Of a stretch of DNA of 64,000 nucleotides, positions 44,176 through 51,265 are shown piece after piece (the stretch's first letter is position 1; each line of letters opens with the position of its first letter). Source of the DNA: Hirschia sp964342355. GTDB lineage: Bacteria; Pseudomonadota; Alphaproteobacteria; Caulobacterales; Hyphomonadaceae. The position numbers and the translations under genes are program-made. The stretch spans positions 12,331 through 76,330 of the forward strand of contig CAYFFG010000017.1 in NCBI GenBank assembly GCA_964342355.1, given 5' to 3'. The notes beneath the pieces were generated by a model that saw nothing but the letters and a program-made list of their open reading frames with translations, had not been told where the DNA came from and searched no databases.

Positions 44176-44976
44176 TTATTGCTGAACCTGAACGTTGACA
44201 ACCAATTCTTCCTGAACTTCGCCGCGAACAAGGCCACGAATGGGAGCGGCGTCGTAGGAATCAAGGCCGGTTGCGACACGCACATAACTCGCGTCGGGGC
44301 ATTTTTCGTGCGGAGGATCAAAGCCAACCCAACCGATTCCATCCACATAAGCTTCAGCCCATGCATGCCCTGCATCTTGCTCGATAGCGTCCTCAAGCAA
44401 CAAAAAACCAGAGACATATCTTGCAGGAAAACCAATTTGGCGAGCTGCAGAAACGAAGACCTGCGCATGATCCTGGCAAACGCCTTCGCCCTGTAGGAGG
44501 GCGTCTTCTGCTTTGGTCGAGGACGACGTTTGGTTCTTCTTGTACGCCAAGTTTTCAAGCACGGCGGAGTTTAACCGGTGCAACATCGGAATTGGCGCTT
44601 CATCATGACTTGCAACTTCACGCGCTAGCTTTCTTAACTCGGCGCCTGGGCGGGTCAGCGGCGTGCTGCGCTTGAATAAAGAGAGGGGGGCGAAACCGGC
44701 GTGATTGCCCACGACACCAGCTTTGTCGACCGTCTCAATAGCCCCCTCACATTTTACGCTGATGTAGGTCGTTTTTGGGGCAAAGCTGATCAGATCGACC
44801 TGGTTGTTGTGATGATCGGTAAAACTGGTCTCGATCTTCCCGCCTTCAATTCCGATTGCCCAACTAACAATGCGTTGTCCGGCCGTTTCTTTGGGTCGTA
44901 AACGCAATTGCTGAAGCGCATAATCAATGGGCGCGTCGTAAGTGTAGCTGGTTGTGTGGGAAATATTCAAAAGCAT
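44176..44976 (-). CDS. Transglutaminase-like cysteine peptidase
   Basis: A 266-residue cytoplasmic protein with an N-terminal beta domain (ISHTTSYTYDAPIDYALQQLRLRP) and a transglutaminase core. Catalytic Cys167 lies in GEGVCQDHA, His204 in DAGHAWAEAY and Asp220 in WVGFDP. This is the COG1305 type that accompanies Anbu and ATP-grasp genes. It may hydrolyse or transfer peptide bonds in a modification cycle. It sits six bases after the alpha-E gene and 48 before Anbu. Confidence 0.9.
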   Translation of the reverse strand: MLLNISHTTSYTYDAPIDYALQQLRLRPKETAGQRIVSWAIGIEGGKIETSFTDHHNNQVDLISFAPKTTYISVKCEGAIETVDKAGVVGNHAGFAPLSLFKRSTPLTRPGAELRKLAREVASHDEAPIPMLHRLNSAVLENLAYKKNQTSSSTKAEDALLQGEGVCQDHAQVFVSAARQIGFPARYVSGFLLLEDAIEQDAGHAWAEAYVDGIGWVGFDPPHEKCPDASYVRVATGLDSYDAAPIRGLVRGEVQEELVVNVQVQQ

Positions 44977-44982
44977 GCGTGA

Positions 44983-45930
44983 TCACTCATAAAAGCGATA
45001 GTCCGCTTCGATCTGCTGACCGAGCTGGTTGTTGCGTGTGAGGAAGTCTTCAAGGAATTCATGCAACCCAATTTGAAAAATGGAATCAACGGACTGTTTT
45101 GAAAGGTGGTCGTAATTATCCCTGGCCATCGTATGACAGGTTGCAACTTCGCCATAGTCTTCAAACAGATATGCGAGGTTCTTGACGATCTTCTCGGTGC
45201 AATGGCGCAGTGATCTTGGCATGCGTCTGTCAAGGATGAGGAATTTGACAATCGAGGTTGGACCAGAGCCTTCCTCGTTCTCATTAAGCCAGCGATAGGC
45301 GCGCTCTGCAGATGCTGAACGCAAAATCGCTTCCCATTGCACATTATCCAGCGATGAGCCGACATAAGACACAGATGGCAGCAGCACGTAATACTTTACG
45401 TCCAGAATGCGCGCTGTGTTATCGCATCTCTCAAGGAATGTTCCCATGCGTGCAAAATTGTAAATGTCATTGCGCAGCATGGTGCCGTGGAGCGCGCCAC
45501 GGACTATGCTGGTTTGATGGCGGATAACACCGAGTACGTCTGTAAGGTCCGCTTCACGTATCGGGCGTGACAGCAGCTTTTTCAATGTTAGCCAACTATC
45601 GTTTACGGCCTCCCAGACTTCTCGGGTAAGTGCGGTTCGAACCAGCCGCGCATTGTTGCGGGCCGCATTGATGACAGAAATGACGCTTGAGGCGTTTGAT
45701 TTGTCGCGCAGGAGGAAGTCAACCACTTTACTGGCTTCATATGTTTCGTGCCGTTCTAAGTATTCATTGGTGCAGCCGACAGTGGTCAGAATGTAAGACC
45801 ATTCTTCTTCGTGAGAGGCGGAGCTTGTGAGTGCGATGCGATATCCCGCTTCAAACAGGCGCGCGATATTTTCCGCGCGTTCAAGATATCGGAACATCCA
45901 GAATAATCCGCCAGCGGTTTTGCCCAACAT
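44983..45930 (-). CDS. Alpha-E domain-containing protein
   Basis: A 315-residue, all-helical COG2307 protein. The N terminus MLGKTAGGLFWMFRYLERAENIARL is a signature of the family, as are RYLERAENIARLFEAGYR and GTFLERCDNTARILDVKYYVLLP. No enzymatic motif is known to me; the family always accompanies circularly permuted ATP-grasp proteins and may scaffold them. It is separated by four bases from the upstream ATP-grasp gene and six from the transglutaminase gene. Confidence 0.9.
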   Translation of the reverse strand: MLGKTAGGLFWMFRYLERAENIARLFEAGYRIALTSSASHEEEWSYILTTVGCTNEYLERHETYEASKVVDFLLRDKSNASSVISVINAARNNARLVRTALTREVWEAVNDSWLTLKKLLSRPIREADLTDVLGVIRHQTSIVRGALHGTMLRNDIYNFARMGTFLERCDNTARILDVKYYVLLPSVSYVGSSLDNVQWEAILRSASAERAYRWLNENEEGSGPTSIVKFLILDRRMPRSLRHCTEKIVKNLAYLFEDYGEVATCHTMARDNYDHLSKQSVDSIFQIGLHEFLEDFLTRNNQLGQQIEADYRFYE

Positions 45931-45934
45931 GATG

Positions 45935-47374
45935 CTAGTCCTTCAAAACCCAGGTGTCTTTTGTGCCGCCGCCCTGACTGGAGTTCACCACCAACGAGCC
46001 TTTGCGCATTGCAACCCTCGTGAGGCCACCCGGCGTTATGTTCACACTGTCCGGAGACATCAGCGCGAAGGGGCGCAGGTCCACGTGGCGTGGCGTCAGG
46101 CCGTCATGGCGTGTGAATATTGGAACAGTTGATAAGGAGAGAGTGGGCTGAGCAATGTATGCGCCCGGCTTAGCGCGAAGCTTGGCCTCAAATTCTTTGA
46201 TGTCTTTTTTGGATGCAGTCGGGCCAATCAGCATTCCATACCCACCTGACCCGTGAACCTCCTTCACCACCAACTCGCTTAAGTTGTCGAGGACGTATTG
46301 CAGCGCCTCAGGTTCTGAGCACCGCCAGGTTGGAACGTTTTTCAAAAGCGGCTCTTCGCCAGTGTAAAAGCGCACAATGTCAGGAATATAGGAATAGACA
46401 GCTTTGTCGTCGGCAATGCCGGTGCCGGGCGCATTGGCGATTGTCACACCGCCGGCGCGATAAACATCCATGATGCCGGGAACGCCAAGTAAGGAGTCCG
46501 GGTTGAAATTCAATGGATCGAGGAAATCATCGTCAACACGCCTGTAAAGAACGTCGATTGATTTGTATCCCAGCGTCGTGCGCATTGCGATCCGTCCATC
46601 CACGACGCGTAAATCGTGGCCTTCGACAAGTTCTGCGCCCATTTGATCGGCAAGAAAGGCATGCTCATAGTAGGCCGAGTTGTGTATGCCTGGCGTCAGC
46701 ACGGCGATGACCGGACGACCGTCGCATGCCGGCGGACGGCATTTAGACAATGAGCGTCTTAAATTCTCAGGATAATTTGAGACAGCCTTAACGCGGATTT
46801 TGGAAAACAACTCCGGAAACATCTGCAACATCGTTTCGCGGTTTTCCAGCATGTAGGAGACACCTGATGGCGTGCGCGCATTGTCTTCCAAGACAAAGAA
46901 GTCATTCTCGCCTGTGCGAACGATGTCTGTGCCAACGATGTGTGTGTAAACACCACCGGGCGGCGTGAAGCCGATCATTTCAGGGAGAAACGCTTCGTTG
47001 TTTTCTATCATTTCAGCTGGAATTTTACCGGCCCGAATAATCTCCTGACTGTGGTAGATGTCGTGAAGAAAAGCGTTGATAGCGCGGACTCGCTGTTCAA
47101 TCCCTTCAGTTAGTCTGGACCATTCGCTCGCTGAAAGAATGCGTGGAATAAGATCAAAGGGAATAAGCCGTTCATCAGCTTCCTGGTGAGAATACACATT
47201 GAATGTGATGCCGGTGCGCCTGAAAAACATTTCGGCCTCGCGCGCTTTGCGGCGCATTGCGGCGGGCGGCGTTTTTTCAAGCCATTGACTATATTTTCTG
47301 TACGGCGACCGCGGTGTGTCACCGAAGCCGTACATTTCGTCGAACATTGCGTTTTCGTCGCCGGATTTTGTCAT
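45935..47374 (-). CDS. Circularly permuted type 2 ATP-grasp protein
   Basis: A 479-residue COG2308-type ATP-grasp. FDEMYGFGDTPRSPYRKY near the N terminus, FFVLEDNARTPSGVSYMLENR (in two halves), LTPGIHNSAYYEHAFLADQ and LVVKEVHGSGGYGMLIGP mark the permuted nucleotide-binding core. The family is predicted to form amide or peptide bonds, perhaps adding residues to a target. It is the first gene of the four-gene Anbu operon. ATG 47374 has no strong ribosome site; an in-frame ATG nine codons later is an alternative. Confidence 0.9.
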   Translation of the reverse strand: MTKSGDENAMFDEMYGFGDTPRSPYRKYSQWLEKTPPAAMRRKAREAEMFFRRTGITFNVYSHQEADERLIPFDLIPRILSASEWSRLTEGIEQRVRAINAFLHDIYHSQEIIRAGKIPAEMIENNEAFLPEMIGFTPPGGVYTHIVGTDIVRTGENDFFVLEDNARTPSGVSYMLENRETMLQMFPELFSKIRVKAVSNYPENLRRSLSKCRPPACDGRPVIAVLTPGIHNSAYYEHAFLADQMGAELVEGHDLRVVDGRIAMRTTLGYKSIDVLYRRVDDDFLDPLNFNPDSLLGVPGIMDVYRAGGVTIANAPGTGIADDKAVYSYIPDIVRFYTGEEPLLKNVPTWRCSEPEALQYVLDNLSELVVKEVHGSGGYGMLIGPTASKKDIKEFEAKLRAKPGAYIAQPTLSLSTVPIFTRHDGLTPRHVDLRPFALMSPDSVNITPGGLTRVAMRKGSLVVNSSQGGGTKDTWVLKD

Positions 47375-47726
47375 GTCGTAATGTCTGCAGGAATCGCCAG
47401 GTTACGCTACTCCAAAAGACGGAAAATCGCGGCTTATTGTTATCCGCGCCTTTTCATCCCCCAAGTCGATGAACTATTGCCCATAATCTGATCGAAAACC
47501 AGCCAGTTCAAAAAGGAAACGACAGTTGAAATGGTAATTATCTCAATGAGATTGCAGCGGTGCGGCGTTGCAAACTTTGGATAAGCCGATCATAACAATC
47601 CTGAAGATTTCCAATTTGACGTTGTAATTGGATTTTTTGAGCAATAGGGCATGGACGTATGGGCTGGGATGCATTAGACACTCCAGCTTCACCCATCCCG
47701 CAAAATTGGGAAGACACGGAAAGCTC
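47375..47726 (+). promoter_or_regulatory. Intergenic region upstream of secE
   Basis: About 352 bases without a gene. TTGACG (47616-47621) is a plausible -35 hexamer for the secE-nusG transcript; no convincing -10 is seen at 16-18 bases. CCAATT/AATTGG flanks it (47611-47616, 47626-47631), and ATCTC/GAGAT forms a small dyad at 47540-47552. No tRNA-Trp gene, common here in other bacteria, was found. Confidence 0.4.
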
Positions 47727-47930
47727 ATGGCTGAGACCAAGAAGCGCACGAACCCTTTTACCTTTTTTGGTCAGGTACGTGCTGAATCTCGCAAAGTAAC
47801 CTGGACCTCGCGGAACGAAACTGTCGCCGCGACGATCATGGTCATGATCATGGTGGTGTTCGCGTCGCTGTTTTTCCTGGCGACTGACGCGATAGTGTCG
47901 CTCCTCGTGGGATTCATTACAGGGATTTGA
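47727..47930 (+). CDS. secE: Preprotein translocase subunit SecE
   Basis: A 67-residue single-span SecE. A basic amphipathic start (MAETKKRTNPFTFFGQVRAESRKVTWTS) precedes one membrane helix (TIMVMIMVVFASLFFLATD) and a short tail. It stabilises the SecY translocation channel. GGAAAG lies upstream of ATG 47727, while a longer frame from 47628 would add an unnatural N terminus. nusG follows eight bases after the stop, as in most bacteria. Confidence 0.92.
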   Translation: MAETKKRTNPFTFFGQVRAESRKVTWTSRNETVAATIMVMIMVVFASLFFLATDAIVSLLVGFITGI

Positions 47931-47937
47931 TGCATCC

Positions 47938-48480
47938 ATGCCAACAGCTAGATGGTATATCATTCACGCATATTCGAACTTCGAAAAGAAGGTCGCCACC
48001 TCCATCCGCGAGCAAGCCGCTATGCAGGGGCTGGAAGAGCTTTTTGAAGAGATCGAAGTGCCAACAGAAGAAGTGGTGGAGGTTGTTCGCGGTAAGAAGC
48101 GGACAATCGAGCGTCGCTATTTTCCGGGCTATGTGTTGGCGAAAATGCAATTGACTGACGAGGCTTATCACCTTGTCAAAAACACGCCGAAAGTAACGGG
48201 GTTTCTGGGCGCGGATGGCGGGAAGAAGCCTTTGCCTGTTCCGCAGTCCGAAGTGGATCAGATCCTTGGTAAGGCGGTTGAGGATGCGGAGCGTCCGCGC
48301 TCTACGCTGACCTTCGAGGTTGGTGAGCGCATTAAAGTGACCGACGGTCCGTTTGCATCTTTTGAGGGTGCGGTTGAGGATGTTGACGATGCCGCTCAGC
48401 GTCTCAAGGTAACGGTTTCTATCTTTGGTCGGGAAACTCCGGTCGAATTGGAATATGGGCAGGTTGAGAAGGCATCCTAA
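47938..48480 (+). CDS. nusG: Transcription termination/antitermination protein NusG
   Basis: A 180-residue NusG with NGN domain (RWYIIHAYSNFEKKV, then RRYFPGYVLAKM) and C-terminal KOW domain (VGERIKVTDGPFASFEGAVEDV). It binds RNA polymerase and links it to Rho or ribosomes. Its position after secE and before rplK is the standard order. No separate promoter is evident. Confidence 0.96.
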   Translation: MPTARWYIIHAYSNFEKKVATSIREQAAMQGLEELFEEIEVPTEEVVEVVRGKKRTIERRYFPGYVLAKMQLTDEAYHLVKNTPKVTGFLGADGGKKPLPVPQSEVDQILGKAVEDAERPRSTLTFEVGERIKVTDGPFASFEGAVEDVDDAAQRLKVTVSIFGRETPVELEYGQVEKAS

Positions 48481-48573
48481 AGGGTGCGTTTTTAACTGGC
48501 GCATTAAAAGCGATGTGGGAGGCGGGCTGACAAGTCCATGGCTGCGCCGCACCACGTCAATCCCTGCAGGTGA

Positions 48574-48597
48574 CGCACAAACTATTCGGTTTGTGCG
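48574..48597 (+). promoter_or_regulatory. Hairpin in the rplK leader
   Basis: CGCACAAAC/GTTTGTGCG, a perfect nine-base stem with TATTCG loop, lies 36 bases before the rplK start. It has no U-run, so it is unlikely to terminate transcription. It could be an L1 or L11 autoregulatory structure or an RNA-processing site. Confidence 0.45.
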
Positions 48598-48632
48598 GCG
48601 TTTGCGCTTCGCGAGTCTGAAAAGAGGGAATT

Positions 48633-49061
48633 ATGGCGAAGAAATTACTTGGGCAGCTTAAGCTGCAAATCCCGGCTGGGGCGGCTAACCCGTCTCCGCC
48701 TGTTGGTCCTGCGCTGGGTCAGCGCGGTATCAACATCATGGAATTCTGTAAGGCGTTTAACGCTAAGACACAGGACCAGGAAAAGGGCATGCCAATGCCT
48801 GTCGTGATCGACTATTACCAAGACAAGTCGTTCACTTTCGTGGTGAAGACGCCTCCGGCGAGCTACCTGCTGAAAAAAGCCGCTAAGCTGCAAAAGGGTG
48901 GTTCTACCCCTGGTCGCGAAAAGGCTGGGACGGTTTCCATGGCGCAGTGTCGCGACATTGCAGAAATGAAACTGGTTGACCTTAACACAAATGACCTTGA
49001 TCAGGCTGCCAAGATTATTGCTGGTTCTGCCCGTGCGATGGGTCTGGAAGTGACGGAGTAG
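48633..49061 (+). CDS. rplK: Ribosomal protein L11
   Basis: 142 residues, full length. KLQIPAGAANPSPPVGPALGQRGINIMEFCKAFN is the conserved start (split here only by length). It binds 23S rRNA helices 43/44 at the GTPase-associated centre and influences thiostrepton and RelA responses. It lies five bases before rplA. AGAGGG precedes the ATG. Confidence 0.97.
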   Translation: MAKKLLGQLKLQIPAGAANPSPPVGPALGQRGINIMEFCKAFNAKTQDQEKGMPMPVVIDYYQDKSFTFVVKTPPASYLLKKAAKLQKGGSTPGREKAGTVSMAQCRDIAEMKLVDLNTNDLDQAAKIIAGSARAMGLEVTE

Positions 49062-49066
49062 GCGAC

Positions 49067-49771
49067 ATGGCAAAAGTTGGAAAACGTCTTGCTGCTGCGC
49101 GTGCGGCGGTTGAAGCTGGAAAAACTTACTCCATCGAAGAGGCTGTCGCGCTGGTAAAGGCGAGCGCCAAAGCGAAATTCGACGAAACAATCGAGTTGGC
49201 TGTTAATCTGGGTGTGGACCCAAAATATGCTGACCAGATGGTTCGTGGTGTGGTCAACCTGCCAAACGGAACGGGTCGTTCGGTGCGTGTCGCTGTTTTT
49301 GCGCGTGACGCAAAGGCCGATGAGGCGCGTGAGGCGGGTGCTGATATCGTGGGTGCTGAGGACCTTATGGAGTCAATCCAAGAAGGTAAGATGGACTTTG
49401 AGCGTGTTATCGCGACGCCTGACATGATGGCGATCGTTGGTCGTCTCGGTAAGGTGCTTGGTCCGCGTGGGTTGATGCCGAACCCTAAGGTTGGAACAGT
49501 TACGCCTAATGTTGCGCAGGCTGTAAAAGACGCTAAGGGCGGTGCTGTTGAGTATCGTGTGGAGAAGGCTGGTATTGTTCACGCTGGTGTCGGTAAGGCT
49601 TCTTTCACGGAAGAAGCTTTGGCTGAAAACGTGAAGACATTGTTCAACGCGCTGATGAAGGCAAAGCCTTCTGGCGCAAAGGGAACATACGTTAAAAAAG
49701 TATCTCTGAGCTCAACAATGGGCGCAGGTGTGGAAATTGATACACAATTGGCGCTTGCATCAACGCAATAA
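49067..49771 (+). CDS. rplA: Ribosomal protein L1
   Basis: 234 residues. The family signature lies at GRLGKVLGPRGLMPNPK, and KASFTEEALAENVKTL is conserved. L1 binds 23S rRNA at the stalk near the E site and usually represses its own mRNA. The operon order rplK-rplA is standard. A terminator-like hairpin follows, separating it from rplJ. Confidence 0.97.
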   Translation: MAKVGKRLAAARAAVEAGKTYSIEEAVALVKASAKAKFDETIELAVNLGVDPKYADQMVRGVVNLPNGTGRSVRVAVFARDAKADEAREAGADIVGAEDLMESIQEGKMDFERVIATPDMMAIVGRLGKVLGPRGLMPNPKVGTVTPNVAQAVKDAKGGAVEYRVEKAGIVHAGVGKASFTEEALAENVKTLFNALMKAKPSGAKGTYVKKVSLSSTMGAGVEIDTQLALASTQ

Positions 49772-49793
49772 TTGTGCATAAAAAACCAATTCG

Positions 49794-49830
49794 GCGGTAG
49801 GGCAGTGGTTAACGCGGCCCTACCGCTTTT
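49794..49830 (+). terminator. Hairpin terminator after rplA
   Basis: GCGGTAGGGC/GCCCTACCGC is a perfect ten-base stem around a 13-base loop, followed by TTTTCT. It suggests that rplKA and rplJL can be separate transcripts or that read-through is partial. Confidence 0.8.
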
Positions 49831-50129
49831 CTCGTCCGAGATTGCGGGTGGTGTTCGGGGCTCTAAATTCTAGAAACCCAAACTCCATAATCGTATGGCC
49901 TGCATGAGACGGGGTGTGACGAACAAAGTTTTGCAGGGATTGGTGAACAATCCGTTGTTGAGGTTTTGATTTCGTTTTTCGCCCTGGGACGGGGGTGCGC
50001 TGATATTTGTTGCGTGCTTCTGGTCTTGTTTTCACGTGAGAGCGTGGGGCGGCGTGAGGTGCGAGGCGGATGTCCGCGCGCGTATCCTGGGGTGACCGGA
50101 TGGTTCGGTTACCTAATTTGGAGACCGCA
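49831..50129 (+). promoter_or_regulatory. rplJL leader
   Basis: About 300 bases without a gene. It should contain the promoter and the L10 leader that binds the L10-L12 complex for autoregulation. A GTGACCG/CGGTTAC stem (about 50091-50111) lies just before the rplJ ribosome site. An open frame from 50070 reads into rplJ but lacks a ribosome site. No confident -35/-10 was found. Confidence 0.4.
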
Positions 50130-50645
50130 ATGGATCGAGCTGGAAAAACTAAAGCACTGGAGATGCTGAAAGGTATCTTCGATGAAGCGGGTGCAGTTGT
50201 TGTTACCCACTATTCCGGACTGACTGTCGCGGAGATGTCTGACTTGCGCAACAAGCTTGGCGCTGAAGGTGCGAGTCTAAAAGTCATTAAGAACCGTCTT
50301 GCAAAAATCGCCCTTGATGGGAAGGGCGGGGATGCTGCTGCCGAGCTGTTTAAAGGCCCGGTCGCAATTGCATTCGCGCCAGACCCGGTGTCCGCTGCTA
50401 AAGTGTGCGCCGATTTCGCCAAAACGAACGAGAAGCTCGTTCTTGTTGGCGGCATCATGGATGAAGCGGTGTTGGATCAGAAAGGTGTTGAGGCGCTCGC
50501 CAAGATGCCATCTCTCGACCAGCTTCGTGGGAAGATTATCGGCGTTATTCAGGCTCCTGCAACCAAGGTTGCTGGTGTTCTGCAAGCGCCTGCTGGCCAG
50601 CTGGCTCGCGTCTTCTCGGCGTATTCAAAGAAAGACGCTGCTTAA
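50130..50645 (+). CDS. rplJ: Ribosomal protein L10
   Basis: 171 residues. MDRAGKTKALEML is the typical alphaproteobacterial start, and GASLKVIKNRLAKIAL follows. The C-terminal helix (about 150-171) carries the L7/L12 dimers. I use ATG 50130 with GGAG six bases before it; ATG 50070 would add 20 unlikely residues. rplL follows after 63 bases. Confidence 0.96.
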   Translation: MDRAGKTKALEMLKGIFDEAGAVVVTHYSGLTVAEMSDLRNKLGAEGASLKVIKNRLAKIALDGKGGDAAAELFKGPVAIAFAPDPVSAAKVCADFAKTNEKLVLVGGIMDEAVLDQKGVEALAKMPSLDQLRGKIIGVIQAPATKVAGVLQAPAGQLARVFSAYSKKDAA

Positions 50646-50708
50646 GGTTTTCATCTTCGAACGATCAGTTCGTCCCTACCGAAAAACGAAATTACAGGAA
50701 ATTATCCA

Positions 50709-51095
50709 ATGGCTAATCTTGAACAACTTGTTGAGGACCTGTCCTCCCTGACCGTTATGGAAGCTGCTGAGTTGGCGACCATGCTTGAAGAAAAATGGGG
50801 CGTCTCTGCGGCTGCTCCTGTTGCAATGGCTGCAATGCCAGGTGCTGGCGGTGACGCTGGCGCTGCTGCTGCTGAAGAAAAGACTGAATTTGACGTCGTT
50901 CTGAAAGCTGCGGGCGACAAGAAAATCAACGTAATTAAGGCTGTCCGCGAAGTTGTCGCTGGTCTTGGTCTGAAAGAAGCTAAAGAGCTTGTTGAAGGCG
51001 CGCCTAAAGCAATCAAAGAAGGCATCGCTAAAGACGAAGCTGAAGAAATCAAGAAGAAGCTTGAAGAAGCCGGCGCTGAAGTCGAGCTTAAGTAA
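50709..51095 (+). CDS. rplL: Ribosomal protein L7/L12
   Basis: 128 residues. The N-terminal dimerisation helices, Ala/Gly hinge (AAAPVAMAAMPGAGG) and C-terminal factor-binding domain (FDVVLKAAGDKKINVIKAVR) are standard. It recruits translation factors. ACAGGAAATTATCC precedes the ATG. It ends before a G/C-rich hairpin that leads into rpoB. Confidence 0.97.
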   Translation: MANLEQLVEDLSSLTVMEAAELATMLEEKWGVSAAAPVAMAAMPGAGGDAGAAAAEEKTEFDVVLKAAGDKKINVIKAVREVVAGLGLKEAKELVEGAPKAIKEGIAKDEAEEIKKKLEEAGAEVELK

Positions 51096-51110
51096 GCTTT
51101 TCTGCTTTAA

Positions 51111-51146
51111 GGCTGCCATGGCGTGAGCGCAAATGCTGTGGCGGCC
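51111..51146 (+). promoter_or_regulatory. rplL-rpoB attenuator-like hairpin
   Basis: GGCTGCCATGGC pairs imperfectly (G-T and mismatch) with GCTGTGGCGGCC around 12 bases. It has no U-run after it. Position matches the attenuator/processing region that lowers rpoBC relative to rplL in other bacteria. Confidence 0.45.
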
Positions 51147-51265
51147 TCTAAAACATTGGCGGCGTTCCTGTTTTGGGGTCGCCGCTTTTGCGCACCGAAT
51201 GCAACGAGGCGACCGGTCCCCTTGATTGGCGCGATTGGCTCGACCCTAAATTAGAGGCCCAAAGC

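Noticed and set aside
47375..47726. tRNA-Trp upstream of secE
   Set aside because: Expected in many bacteria, but no cloverleaf or T-loop sequence is present here.
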